Below, piece by piece: positions 1 through 9,058 of a DNA stretch of 64,000 nt; within the stretch, counting starts at the first letter, position 1; every line of letters begins with the position of its first letter. The notes under the pieces are model-generated. The model worked only from the letters and a program-made list of their open reading frames with translations. It was not told the DNA's origin and made no database searches. Both the position numbers and the translations under genes were made by a program. Origin of the DNA: Lewinellaceae bacterium (GTDB lineage Bacteria > Bacteroidota > Bacteroidia > Chitinophagales > Saprospiraceae); the NCBI GenBank assembly GCA_020636325.1, contig JACJYC010000009.1:62001-126000 (forward strand), given 5' to 3'.

Positions 1-138
1 CCGCCATAGCTCCTCAAGAGCGACGGCGGGCAGCAACCAGTATCCAGTATCAAGCAACCAGCAACCCCGGTCCGCCATAGCTCCTCAAGAGCGACGGCGG
101 GCAGCATCCAGTATCTAGCATCCAGCATCCAGCATCCG
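1..138 (-). repeat. Composite heptamer array with two hairpin units
   Basis: Read on the minus strand, this follows the exonuclease gene and consists of 7-base units such as TGGATGC, TAGATAC and TGGTTGC. It is interrupted by two near-identical 32-base units (1-32 and 72-103) that can fold: arm CCGCCATAGCTC faces GAGCGACGGCGG. The stop codon of the exonuclease (TGA, 141-143) lies inside the first unit, read as TTGATGC. The same composite is found at 8603-8839. No gene is seen here; the window edge cuts the array. Confidence 0.85.
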
Positions 139-140
139 CA

Positions 141-1127
141 TCAAACCTCCTCCTCCCCAAATTCCGTCCGCACCTCCTTGGCGTCCAATCCTTGCTCCCT
201 GAGCCATTGGGCAAAGATCGCGGTATAGCCGTGGGTGACGAATACCTGTTCGGCGCCGGTTGCGCGAATGGCCCGGTTGAGGCCGTCCCAGTCGGCGTGA
301 TCGCTGAGGGCAAAGCCACGGTCGACCGAGCGGCGGCGGCGGGCGCCCCGGATATTCATCCAGCCCGATGCGGTGGCGGTACTCAGGTTTTTAAAACGGC
401 GGGTCCAGGCGGAGTTCAGCGCGGCGGGCGGTGCGATGATGAGGCTGCCTTCCAATGCCTGCCGGGGCGTATCGTCGGTGAAGGCGCCTGTCGGCGGGAG
501 TTCAAAACCTTGCCGGTGGAGGATGCGGTTGACCACATCCACCGCACCGTGGACGTATACGGGGCCGATCGAGAAATCGAGGTTCCGGATGATCCGTTGG
601 GCTTTGCCCAGGGCGTAGGCCGACAGCAGGCTGATCTTGCCTTCTGCCCGGTTGTTGCGCCACCAGCCCGCAATTTCTTCAAAGACGGCTTCCTGCGGTT
701 GCCAGCGGTAGACCGGCAGGCCGAAAGTGGATTCGGTGATGAAGGTATGGCAACGAATGGGCTCAAAGGCCTCGGAGAGCCGGTCGGGCTCCACTTTGTA
801 GTCGCCGGAAACGACCCAGGTTTCGCCTTTGCGGGATACCCTGATCTGTGCCGACCCCGGAATATGACCGGCGGGAAAAAAAGTGAACTGCACCCCGTTG
901 ATGGTCCGTTCTTCGCCGAACCGAATGGTTTGGGCCCGGATGGCGCCGAGGCGATGGCGGATGACCGGCGCTGCGGCTTCGGTACAAAGGTAATGGCCGT
1001 GCCCCGGCCTGGCATGGTCGGAGTGGCCGTGGGTGACCAGCGCCTTAGGTACGGGCTTCCAGGGGTCGATGTAGACATCGGCCTCCGGGCACCATATGCC
1101 GTTCGGGGTGAATTCGAGTAAGGCCAC
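141..1127 (-). CDS. Ligase-associated DNA exonuclease (metallo-beta-lactamase fold)
   Basis: A 328-residue protein of the metallo-beta-lactamase/beta-CASP nuclease superfamily. The metal-binding motif HGHSDHARPGH lies near residue 33, further metal-ligand regions are AGHIPGSAQI (about 86) and SGDYKVE (about 108), and a late SDHADWDGL and THGY mark the C-terminal part. Length and sequence fit the family called DNA-ligase-associated exonuclease, usually encoded beside an ATP-dependent DNA ligase and an Lhr-type helicase and inferred to act in DNA end repair. Those partners are not visible; they may lie beyond the left edge. It starts at a GTG only 5 bases after the stop of the histidine kinase, so the two are probably cotranscribed. 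Its own stop is embedded in a repeat array. Confidence 0.88.
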   Translation of the reverse strand: MALLEFTPNGIWCPEADVYIDPWKPVPKALVTHGHSDHARPGHGHYLCTEAAAPVIRHRLGAIRAQTIRFGEERTINGVQFTFFPAGHIPGSAQIRVSRKGETWVVSGDYKVEPDRLSEAFEPIRCHTFITESTFGLPVYRWQPQEAVFEEIAGWWRNNRAEGKISLLSAYALGKAQRIIRNLDFSIGPVYVHGAVDVVNRILHRQGFELPPTGAFTDDTPRQALEGSLIIAPPAALNSAWTRRFKNLSTATASGWMNIRGARRRRSVDRGFALSDHADWDGLNRAIRATGAEQVFVTHGYTAIFAQWLREQGLDAKEVRTEFGEEEV

Positions 1128-1132
1128 GACCG

Positions 1133-3910
1133 CTATTTTTCGAGGGTGAAATAAAAAGTCGAACCCTGCCCCAGGATTGATTCAACCCAGATCCGGCCCC
1201 CGTGCTGTTCTACGATCTTTTTGCAGAGGGCGAGGCCGATGCCGGTACCCTCGTACTTGCCCTTGCCGTGGAGTTTTTTGAAAATGAGAAAGATTTTTTC
1301 GTAAAACTCCTTGTTGATGCCGATGCCGTTGTCGGTAATGGAAAATTGCCAGAAACGGTCGACTTCGCGGCATTGGATGGTCACGACCGGTATTTCGTCG
1401 GTCGGGCCGAATTTGACGGCGTTGACGATCAGGTTCTGAAACAGTTGCTTCAACCGGGTCGCATTTCCCTTTATCCTGGGGGGCAATTGCCGCCAGGAGA
1501 CCCTTGCGCCGGTTTTTTCGATGATCTCGCCCAGGCCTTGAGAAATTTCTTCCAGCAGTTGATAGATATCCACCTGATCGATTTCGTATTCTTCGGATTC
1601 AACCCTGGAATAGGTCAGGAGGTCCTCAATCAACTGGTTCATGTTTTTGGCGGCGCCGGCGATGAACTGGACGTAATCGCGCCCGTCGTCATCGAGTTTT
1701 TCGCAGTACCTGCTTTCGAGCAATTGAGCGAAGGTCCGCATGGTCCGGAGCGGCTCGCGGATGTCGTGGGAGGCGATATAGGCGAAATTCTCCAGTTGCA
1801 TATTGGAATCGATATAGGCCCGGAGCTGCCGGTTCTTATCATCCAGTTCGCGGAGTTTTTCCTGAAGGACCTCCTGGGCTTTGATGCGCTCATTGATGTT
1901 GCGAAGCACCATGATGGCTTCTTCGGTGTTGATGGCGCTGAAGCGGGCTTCGTAGTATTGCTGGGCGCCGTTGACCGGTACGGCAAATTCAAAGTAGCGC
2001 ACTTCCCGGTTGGACAGGGTATTGTTTACGTTCTTGATAATGCCGAGCGCAACGGGAAAGGAGACGATCTCTGAAAGTTGCCTGCCGGCCAGTTCCTTTT
2101 CGGTAGTGAAGTGGCCCAATGAATCATTGATGGAGGGATAATAATCCACGATAACCCCTTCGGCGTTGATGCGGATCTTGATATCGGGAAGCACATCGAG
2201 GATGGCCTGCTGGAGCGCCTTGCTTTCGCCTAAGGCCTTTCTGACCCTTTGTTTTTCCGTTACATCTTCGATCATGCCGATGAGGTAGTCGAGTTTGCCG
2301 GAGTCGGCCTTGTATACGATCGAAACAAAAATATTAGCTGAGATGATCTTTCCGTCCTTGCGAATATATCGCTTGCTCAGTTGGGTGTTGGGCGCTTTAT
2401 TTTTGATGGCACTCGCAAGCGTCTCCGTACAAAAAGCCAGATCCTCCGGGTGGGTCAGCTCAAGAATGGATTTCTGCTGCAGCTCCGTTTCTTTGTATCC
2501 CATCATCTGGCAAAAAACCTGATTGCTGCGGATCACCCTGAATTTTGGGTCGGCAAAGGCTACGCCCAACGGGTTGTCTTCGTAAAGGCTTTTGAAAATA
2601 GCGGCATTTTCATCGAGCATTTGCTCGGCCATTTTTTTCTCCTGAATATCGCGGATGATGGACAGGTATTCCAGGATATTCCCGTTTGGGTCTCTTTTTG
2701 TAACGGTGGCCCGCTTTTCCACCCAAACCCACCGGCCATCTTTGTGCTGCATCCGGAATTCAGCTTTGGCGGTTTTCTGGTCGGGGTTTTGCGCCAGCGC
2801 CAAAAAGATTCCGTCGTTGGCTTTCTGAATATCCTCCGGGTGTACCCGGTCCAGGAGCAGTAAAAAGGGCTTCTCCAGTTCAGACAAGGTAAATCCGATG
2901 AATTGGCTTTTATTGGAATACCGGATTTCCCGGTTGTTGAGATCGATCAGAAAGAGGGTATCCGGTACCGTTGACGTGATGATCTCCCGGAGTTGTTGGG
3001 CCTCTTCCGCATTTTTCTGGGCAATTTTCCGCTCGGTGACGTCGGTTGATACGCCCAGTACCCGGCTCACCTGACCGTCGGTACCGACAAGCGGCATTTT
3101 ATAGGTTTCAAAAATATGGTCCTGCCCCCTGAAGTCCGTCAGCGTTTCCACCAGAAACTTGGGCTCCAGGCTTTCGATGACCTCGAGATCATCCTGGAGG
3201 AATTTATCGATCTGGTCCTGATTCCTGTTGAAATCAACGTCGCGTTTGCCAAATATTTCCTTGGGCGTTGTGCCGTAAAGGTCGGCCAGGGCCTTGTTGG
3301 CCAGCGTAAACCGCCCTTCCCGGTCCTTTGAAAAGATAAGGTTCGGATTCAGGTCGACCACCTGGCGGAGAAAATCCCGCTGCTCTTTTATTTTTTCTTC
3401 ACTCTGGCGCCTGGCCAGCAGGTTGCCAAGGGTGTTGCAATAGAGCCTGATAGCGCCTTTTTCTTCCTGATTCCATTCTTTGTCCGGGGTCGTGGTCCCC
3501 ATGGAAAGGATGCCCCAGATGGCCTTATCTACCAGGATCGGAAACAACAGGAAACCGGCCAGGGAGAATTGCTGCACCAGGGGCGTCCAGGCTTTGGACA
3601 ATTGCGTTATCGGCCCGCCGAACAGTTCGCCGTTTTCGAGTGCAGCCATCCAGGGCCCGTTATCAGGCGGGTAGGCGTATTGTTTTTGAATGCCCAGGCT
3701 GAAGGTTTCCCAGCCGTTAGCCCCCAAGGCTACCGTCAATTCGTCATTGATGGTGATGGAGTCGGGGCCTGTAAAACGGACCCTGGCCAGCGTAAAACCG
3801 TTCGCATTCACGCTTTTTGCCAACAACTGGAAGGAATTGGACAATCCCTGGTTCAGATCTTCCGCGTTCATCAGAATCTGAATGGCGGTGTTTAAATTTT
3901 CCCAAAGCAT
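1133..3910 (-). CDS. GAF/multi-PAS sensor histidine kinase
   Basis: A 925-residue histidine kinase without signal peptide or membrane segment, so probably a cytoplasmic sensor. From the N terminus: a GAF-like domain (about 15-165), four PAS/PAC units (about 180-295, 305-430, 435-560, 565-685; three end in typical PAC motifs such as GVSTDVTER and SIIRDIQEKK), a coiled linker, then HisKA with the phospho-accepting histidine in ASHDIREPLRTM (about 715) and a HATPase domain with N box LFQNLIVNAVKFG, G1 box DNGIGI and G2 box GTGIGLALCKKI. No receiver domain is fused and no response regulator is adjacent, so it is an orphan kinase and its partner is unknown. Only 5 bases separate it from the exonuclease downstream. 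What the GAF and PAS domains bind cannot be told from sequence. Confidence 0.93.
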   Translation of the reverse strand: MLWENLNTAIQILMNAEDLNQGLSNSFQLLAKSVNANGFTLARVRFTGPDSITINDELTVALGANGWETFSLGIQKQYAYPPDNGPWMAALENGELFGGPITQLSKAWTPLVQQFSLAGFLLFPILVDKAIWGILSMGTTTPDKEWNQEEKGAIRLYCNTLGNLLARRQSEEKIKEQRDFLRQVVDLNPNLIFSKDREGRFTLANKALADLYGTTPKEIFGKRDVDFNRNQDQIDKFLQDDLEVIESLEPKFLVETLTDFRGQDHIFETYKMPLVGTDGQVSRVLGVSTDVTERKIAQKNAEEAQQLREIITSTVPDTLFLIDLNNREIRYSNKSQFIGFTLSELEKPFLLLLDRVHPEDIQKANDGIFLALAQNPDQKTAKAEFRMQHKDGRWVWVEKRATVTKRDPNGNILEYLSIIRDIQEKKMAEQMLDENAAIFKSLYEDNPLGVAFADPKFRVIRSNQVFCQMMGYKETELQQKSILELTHPEDLAFCTETLASAIKNKAPNTQLSKRYIRKDGKIISANIFVSIVYKADSGKLDYLIGMIEDVTEKQRVRKALGESKALQQAILDVLPDIKIRINAEGVIVDYYPSINDSLGHFTTEKELAGRQLSEIVSFPVALGIIKNVNNTLSNREVRYFEFAVPVNGAQQYYEARFSAINTEEAIMVLRNINERIKAQEVLQEKLRELDDKNRQLRAYIDSNMQLENFAYIASHDIREPLRTMRTFAQLLESRYCEKLDDDGRDYVQFIAGAAKNMNQLIEDLLTYSRVESEEYEIDQVDIYQLLEEISQGLGEIIEKTGARVSWRQLPPRIKGNATRLKQLFQNLIVNAVKFGPTDEIPVVTIQCREVDRFWQFSITDNGIGINKEFYEKIFLIFKKLHGKGKYEGTGIGLALCKKIVEQHGGRIWVESILGQGSTFYFTLEK

Positions 3911-3981
3911 GCAAATTTATTTGGGTTCCGGTTAAATTCCGGGGAGACTCGTATTTTACAAAGATATTGAATTTTAATACG

Positions 3982-6900
3982 TTAAGATCGGATAATTGTT
4001 TCTGTCTGCCTGCCGTTTTGATCATCGACCGTCAGCAGGTAGACGCCCGCCGGAAGATCATCCGTTTCCAGTTCGATTGCGGATCCGCTGATTCGCATTT
4101 CACGGACCAGCATGCCCTGTGCATTAAAGACGCGCAGTACCCCTGCGCGATCCTCCCGGTCAGTACCTTCGTACTTGAGCCGCAAAAGGCCGCCGGACAC
4201 CGGATTGGGGGATACCTGCCATTGGCCGCGCCCTTTGAGCTCAGCGGAAACGACGTCCGACAAGCTCGGCTTGCCGTCGAAATCAACCTGGTTGAGCTGG
4301 TAATAATAGCGTACGCCGGGCCGGACATCCTTGTCGTCGAAGTAGTAGTGGGTTTCAGCCTGGCTGTCGCCCCTGGAGTTGACCCAGGCGATGCGCCGGA
4401 ATTCCTTTTCGGACGCCGACCGCCTAAGCAGCTCAAATCCGGCATTGTTCACTTCCGATCCCGTCGACCACGTCAACCGGATCGCACTCGTCAGCGGCTC
4501 CGCAGCGAATCGCATCAGCTCAATGGGCAGGACCGGAGTAGGGGAATAGCAGATGCGGAGACCCCAGGTGTCCAGCGTGCCGCCGTCATTATCGAAGACG
4601 TCCCTTACCCTAAGGGTCCAATCTCCCATGATCTGCTTGTTGATGAATGCGGTCAGCGATCCTTCCGGCTGGTAGCTCAATCCGTCCGTCGGCGGGCATG
4701 GCGGCAGGCCTGAGTTGCCGAAATCGTCGGCGCCCAGATTGAAGTCATTTTCATTATCACATAATTGATCAAAAAGAACGACCTCCGTAGTGTCGGGGCT
4801 GAACAGGGAAAACACCAGGTCGTTGATCCAGCTATGGGTGCCGCTCAGGTTGACCACGTTGACGTCGACCAGGAACCCCGAAACGCCGACATTGATCACG
4901 GAATTGACGGTATCAATGCCCATATTTGAAATTTCCAGGGTATCCATACTGGTCAAGGTCACACAAGTAGCGGTAGTAAATGATCTTACAGCCGACCAAT
5001 CGCCAATCGTACAATCATCCGTACCCCGTACCCGCCAATAGTAAGTGGTATTCGGATCGAGGTCCGCTATTTTTTGGTAAAGGAAACTGGTCGTTTCATC
5101 CGAGAACACAAGCCCCATATCCTGGAAAGTGGAATCCGTAGAGATCTCAATGCGATAGCTGTTGGTATAAGGGCCCAATTGCCAGGAAAACGAAGGTTGT
5201 ACCGATGCATCCGTTAAATCGTCGGCCGGGTAATCGATCGCAGGCGCTTCGGGGCCGTCTAGCACGATCAACTTCAGTGTGATGAACTTGAAGCCCGTCG
5301 TCAGGCTGGTCGCTTTGACATTGATGAGATAAGTTCCTGCGGGTACCAGGGCAAGGGGAACAGGCAGCAGGGCAGATTCACCGGCCTGAACGATCGGTGA
5401 GCTGGGCAACAAAACGCCAAGGGCGGGGTCATTGGTGACCACAAGCGTTATGGCCTCGGCAAAGCCGTTGTAGGCGGACGTATGGATGACAAACTCCGGG
5501 TCCGGAACACCAGGCCCTCCGATGCAGGTCAGAATTTCAACTGGCGTGGCCCCAAGCCCGAAATCGGGCATCTCTCCCTCTTTTATGGTGAAGTTCTGGT
5601 TGGAAATGTCGAAAAAGATATTGTCCGAACACCTGACCATTACGCGCGCCATCGTTGAGGTATCTTCCGGCACCAGCACGTACGCTATGCCGTTGTTGGC
5701 TATCCGGGTTGCCAGCGTGACAGGATAGGTAAGCCCGCCGTCGTAGGACAGCAGAATATCGACGCTGTCGCAGGCTACCGCCCCGCGATCCGTGTCGGCC
5801 ACATCCCAGGTGACCAGCTCATACTGGCCTTCATACCAAACCACATTCGTATCCGGGCTGGTTACGAGGAAGGGACCGGCTTCGTCGTCCACGGTTATTG
5901 TCATATTGCTCTCTCCCGTGCATCCGGTCTGGGTATTGTCCCCGTCTCTTGCCGTAACCCGGAATTTCATGGTCCGGGCAACTTCGGGCAATACCTCCCA
6001 GGTGGGGGCAATGTTGGTCACCAGGTCGTTGAGTCGGGGAAAATATCTTTTTGCGCTGTCTGTGGGCGGCAAGGACCGGAACATGGGGCCCTGGGTATTG
6101 GTCGGCGACGGCGGCATTACTGCACCCACCTCCGGGTCGAACTGCTCCCAGCAGTAGGTCAGCGCATCGCCGTCCGCGTCATTGCCGAACGCCGTCAATA
6201 CAAAAGGCGTGCCGGCGGGAATAAACCGGTTCAGCAGCGGGTCTATCGCAGGTGCATTGTTGGCAAAGGTATCAATTGTACCGTTGCATGTTTCACCGGC
6301 AACAAAGTTAGCTACCTGCTGGATGGAAATGGCGTGGAAGTAATCGTCACTGTTGGATTGCACGTTGGGTGGGCAGATCCCCGCGTATCCCATAATGGTG
6401 GAAGCGCTGCCGGGCTCCATGGAAGAATTGCCGCTGCGGTTGCAATCGTTGTTCTGGGTATGGGTTGCGCCGAACTGGTGCCCCATTTCATGCGCCACAT
6501 AGTCGATGGCAAAACCGTCGCCCACCGGGTTGCTTATGCCGGTCATGGCGGAAGCTTTGTTGTTGTTGCAAGGGCCGTTCAGGGAAGCCAGTCCGCCGCC
6601 CTGCGTACCGAAAACGTGCCCGATATCGTAGTTCCCAATCCCGATTATGCCGTTTGTGTTGGATTGATTCTCGGTTAGCATTGCACCGGGGCTGCTATTG
6701 GTGTAAGGGTCCGTTGCGGGATCATAATTAAAAAGGTCATCCGTATTGGTAATCAGCACCAACCGGATCGTAAAATCCTTTTCATAAACTTGGTTCACCC
6801 GGTTGATGGTGGTGGTAACGGCGCTGAGGACCGGCGCCGGATCGGGATTCCCGGCATTCGAGCCAAAGAAATTGGAAAACTCCCCGGTCACGGCAATGGC

Positions 6901-7521
6901 CAGCCGGTACGTCCGGAACACGCAGTCGCCCGCCTTGACCTCAGGCCCGCCGGCCTGGGAAAGTATTTTTTTGCTCACTTCATCCCCGACACCGCAGAGA
7001 AAAGGCTCATTGGGCTGGGGGTAGTCCTGTTTGAAATAGCAGAAATAGTCCTTCCGGTTGCCCTGGTATTGGGGATCGATATAGACCTTTCCGTGCGGGG
7101 TGGAAAAGCTCGCCCGCAGGCCGAAGGCGGTCCAGTCGAGATAAACCTTGCCGTATCCCCGGGTAGCGCAAACGCCGTAAAAGGTCCGGATTTCCGGGTA
7201 GCGGGCTGCCAGGCCGGGCTCCATCATGTCATAGGATACGATGTGAAAATCCTGCAGGGTGCCGTCGGGCATGGGCAAGGTAAGTACAGCGTTGCTTTCG
7301 CGCACTTTTACATCTCCTTCGTGGGGCGCCGACCAAAGGAAATGCTTTGCCCCTTCAACGTCCAGCCGGACACTCCGGTATTTGGCGGGCCGGAAAAGCG
7401 GGTCGCCGATGACCTCTATGTCCGAAGCGGTAACAGTCGACCATGGGTTGTAAGCGGTTTGGGAAAATGAAATGACAGACAGCAGCAATAAAATGCCGGC
7501 GATTAAGAATTTGGGTTGCAT
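3982..7521 (-). CDS. Secreted reprolysin-type metalloprotease with T9SS sorting domain
   Basis: A 1179-residue exported zinc protease. I start it at the ATG at 7521, which gives a clean signal peptide (MQPKFLIAGILLLLSVISFS); an upstream TTG would add six residues in front of it. The metzincin-type motif HEMGHQFGATH (about residue 345) supplies the zinc ligands and catalytic Glu, within an M12B/reprolysin-like domain (about 195-410). Later come Ig/PKD-like beta regions, a fibronectin type III domain (about 785-880), a proprotein-convertase P domain (about 890-1005, with GDWTLRVRDVF) and a type A T9SS C-terminal sorting domain (last 85 residues, SPNP early, then LPAGVYLLTV). It is therefore a likely cargo of the T9SS encoded at 23-29.5 kb. 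Substrate unknown. Confidence 0.93.
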   Translation of the reverse strand: MQPKFLIAGILLLLSVISFSQTAYNPWSTVTASDIEVIGDPLFRPAKYRSVRLDVEGAKHFLWSAPHEGDVKVRESNAVLTLPMPDGTLQDFHIVSYDMMEPGLAARYPEIRTFYGVCATRGYGKVYLDWTAFGLRASFSTPHGKVYIDPQYQGNRKDYFCYFKQDYPQPNEPFLCGVGDEVSKKILSQAGGPEVKAGDCVFRTYRLAIAVTGEFSNFFGSNAGNPDPAPVLSAVTTTINRVNQVYEKDFTIRLVLITNTDDLFNYDPATDPYTNSSPGAMLTENQSNTNGIIGIGNYDIGHVFGTQGGGLASLNGPCNNNKASAMTGISNPVGDGFAIDYVAHEMGHQFGATHTQNNDCNRSGNSSMEPGSASTIMGYAGICPPNVQSNSDDYFHAISIQQVANFVAGETCNGTIDTFANNAPAIDPLLNRFIPAGTPFVLTAFGNDADGDALTYCWEQFDPEVGAVMPPSPTNTQGPMFRSLPPTDSAKRYFPRLNDLVTNIAPTWEVLPEVARTMKFRVTARDGDNTQTGCTGESNMTITVDDEAGPFLVTSPDTNVVWYEGQYELVTWDVADTDRGAVACDSVDILLSYDGGLTYPVTLATRIANNGIAYVLVPEDTSTMARVMVRCSDNIFFDISNQNFTIKEGEMPDFGLGATPVEILTCIGGPGVPDPEFVIHTSAYNGFAEAITLVVTNDPALGVLLPSSPIVQAGESALLPVPLALVPAGTYLINVKATSLTTGFKFITLKLIVLDGPEAPAIDYPADDLTDASVQPSFSWQLGPYTNSYRIEISTDSTFQDMGLVFSDETTSFLYQKIADLDPNTTYYWRVRGTDDCTIGDWSAVRSFTTATCVTLTSMDTLEISNMGIDTVNSVINVGVSGFLVDVNVVNLSGTHSWINDLVFSLFSPDTTEVVLFDQLCDNENDFNLGADDFGNSGLPPCPPTDGLSYQPEGSLTAFINKQIMGDWTLRVRDVFDNDGGTLDTWGLRICYSPTPVLPIELMRFAAEPLTSAIRLTWSTGSEVNNAGFELLRRSASEKEFRRIAWVNSRGDSQAETHYYFDDKDVRPGVRYYYQLNQVDFDGKPSLSDVVSAELKGRGQWQVSPNPVSGGLLRLKYEGTDREDRAGVLRVFNAQGMLVREMRISGSAIELETDDLPAGVYLLTVDDQNGRQTETIIRS

Positions 7522-7649
7522 GGAGACCTGTTTTTGCAAATAATGGATAATACCTTATCCGGTCGCGGAGCCGGAAAATCCGGGTTTTCTCTCAGTATGA
7601 TTCGTTTAATAGGGGAGTAAGGTCAGCACATTTTCTTGGAATAGTTCTG

Positions 7650-7657
7650 CAAATATA
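7650..7657 (-). promoter_or_regulatory. Candidate -7 element for the metalloprotease gene
   Basis: The minus strand reads TATATTTG, an exact match to the Bacteroidota -7 consensus TAnnTTTG, about 130 bases upstream of the protease start. I see no good TTTG element at the expected upstream spacing, so support is partial. It lies in the short gap shared with the divergent DUF1080 gene. Confidence 0.35.
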
Positions 7658-7667
7658 AAAATAATCT

Positions 7668-7699
7668 TTTGCACAGCTGCGGATTCCAAACTATATTTG
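7668..7699 (+). promoter_or_regulatory. Bacteroidota-type promoter of the DUF1080 gene
   Basis: TTTG (7668-7671) and TATATTTG (7692-7699) are separated by 20 bases, matching the Bacteroidota housekeeping promoter pattern. The start codon follows 17 bases downstream, giving a short leader. Confidence 0.6.
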
Positions 7700-7716
7700 G
7701 CCTTTAAATATGGTTC

Positions 7717-8607
7717 ATGAAATCCTTTATCCGTCTTTTGTCGGCAACAGCCATTGTTGCCATTTTTTCCTGCAGCTCACCGGACAACGGGTCTGCAGTC
7801 GTCTTCAGCTCAGCTGATGCGTTGGTTTTCAACCCGTCAGGGCTCAGGTCCGCTTTCGGCCGCGCACTGCATTCGGCTTACCCGGCTATGGCTGCGGTTT
7901 GGTTTTCCGCTTCCGCCGCCGATGAAACGGACGCGCCTTCGGATGAGTCGGCCCCGGCCCTGAACACCCTGTCCGAAGCCGAACGGGCGGGCGGTTGGCA
8001 ACTCCTTTTTGACGGCAAGACGACCAAAGGCTGGCACAGCTTCAACAAAACCTCCGCCGGAGCGGGCTGGAAAGTCAGGGACGGTGTTTTGGGCCTCGAA
8101 AAGAGCAACCCCGATGAGGCCGCCGGCGACCTGGTGACCGACGAGGAATTTCAGAATTTTGACCTCCGGCTCGAATGGAAGATCAGCGACTGCGGCAACA
8201 GCGGCCTGATGTACAACGTAGTGGAAGGCGAGAAATATTGCTGCCCCTACGTTACCGGCCCCGAATTGCAGGTGCTCGATAACGCCTGCCACCCCGATGC
8301 CAAAATACCGATGCACCGCGCCGGCGACCTCTACGATATGATCTCGGTCAAACAGGAAACCGTCAAACCCGCCGGCGAATGGAACAAAGTCCGCCTGCGC
8401 GTCCGGAACGGCAAGGTTGAAGAATGGCTCAACGGTAAAAAAGTGATCGAATTCCAGATGTTCACCCCGCAGTGGAAGGAAATGATCGCCGGCAGCAAGT
8501 TCAAGGCCATGCCCGATTTCGGTACGTTCAATAAAGGGAAGATCTGTGTGCAGGACCATGGCGACAAGGTTTGGTTCCGGAATATCAAGATCAAGCGGAT
8601 CTCTTGA
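7717..8607 (+). CDS. DUF1080 (3-keto-disaccharide hydrolase-like) lipoprotein
   Basis: A 296-residue exported protein. The N terminus is a lipoprotein signal (lipobox-like AIFSCSS, Cys about residue 19), followed by a poorly conserved stretch to about residue 85. Then comes a DUF1080 domain: GGWQLLFDGKTTKGWHSF opens it, DLRLEWKISDCGNSGLMYNV is the central motif, and VWFRNIKIKRI closes it. The family has a concanavalin-like beta-sandwich; some members hydrolyse 3-keto-glycosides, others are uncharacterised. An MFS transporter follows on the same strand after about 450 bases of repeats, which may suggest a sugar-related role. Its TGA stop lies within the first heptamer of the downstream array. 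Confidence 0.88.
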   Translation: MKSFIRLLSATAIVAIFSCSSPDNGSAVVFSSADALVFNPSGLRSAFGRALHSAYPAMAAVWFSASAADETDAPSDESAPALNTLSEAERAGGWQLLFDGKTTKGWHSFNKTSAGAGWKVRDGVLGLEKSNPDEAAGDLVTDEEFQNFDLRLEWKISDCGNSGLMYNVVEGEKYCCPYVTGPELQVLDNACHPDAKIPMHRAGDLYDMISVKQETVKPAGEWNKVRLRVRNGKVEEWLNGKKVIEFQMFTPQWKEMIAGSKFKAMPDFGTFNKGKICVQDHGDKVWFRNIKIKRIS

Positions 8608-8839
8608 TGCTTGATGCTAGATGCTTGATACTTGATACTGGATGCTAGATGCTTGATACTGGATACTTGATGCTGGATGCTGCCCGCCGTCGCTTTAGGG
8701 CTATGGTGGATGCTTGATACTTGATACTGGATGCTAGATGCTGGATGCTGGATGCTGCCCGCCGTCGACTTAGGGCTATGGTGGATGCTAGATGCTAGAT
8801 GCTTGATGCTCGATACTTGATGCTTGATGCTGGATGCTG
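8603..8839 (+). repeat. Composite heptamer array (TTGATGC family) with two hairpin units
   Basis: About 25 imperfect 7-base units (TTGATGC, TAGATGC, TTGATAC, TGGATGC) run directly from the stop codon of the DUF1080 gene. Two GC-rich units (8681-8710 and 8756-8784, beginning TGCCCGCCGTCG) interrupt them. The same pattern occurs at 1-138 downstream of the exonuclease gene, in the same sense relative to that gene. Confidence 0.92.
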
Positions 8840-8913
8840 GTGGAGGATAGGTTCTCTTTTGAAATTCTACCCGGTCGGCAAACCCGGTTCCGCCGGATAC
8901 GTCGACCGCCCCG

Positions 8914-9031
8914 ACCTACAACTTACGACTTATCCTTCGGCTGTGCTCAGGAACCCAACTTACAACTTACGACTTACGACTTACAACTTACGACTTACAA
9001 CTTACGACTTACAACTTACAACTTACAACTA
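8914..9031 (+). repeat. Heptamer array (ACTTACR family) in the leader of the MFS gene
   Basis: Tandem 7-base units ACTTACG and ACTTACA, about eleven in the uninterrupted part (8956-9031), with a few more at 8917-8932 before an interruption containing CCTTCGGCTGTGCTCAGG, itself a small hairpin. The array ends 27 bases before the MFS start codon. The same family in the same sense lies upstream of gldL and of the PorP/SprF gene. The bases between this and the preceding array (8840-8913) show nothing recognisable. Confidence 0.92.
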
Positions 9032-9058
9032 TATTAACTAACGAAAAACCTTTTACAA

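Noticed and set aside
192..1121. 309-codon plus-strand frame opposite the exonuclease gene
   Set aside because: Antisense shadow; the minus strand encodes a full metallo-beta-lactamase-fold protein with all metal motifs.
8799..9041. 80-codon plus-strand frame rich in Leu, Thr and Tyr
   Set aside because: It is entirely tandem-repeat DNA; any frame through a 7-base array stays open if units lack stops.
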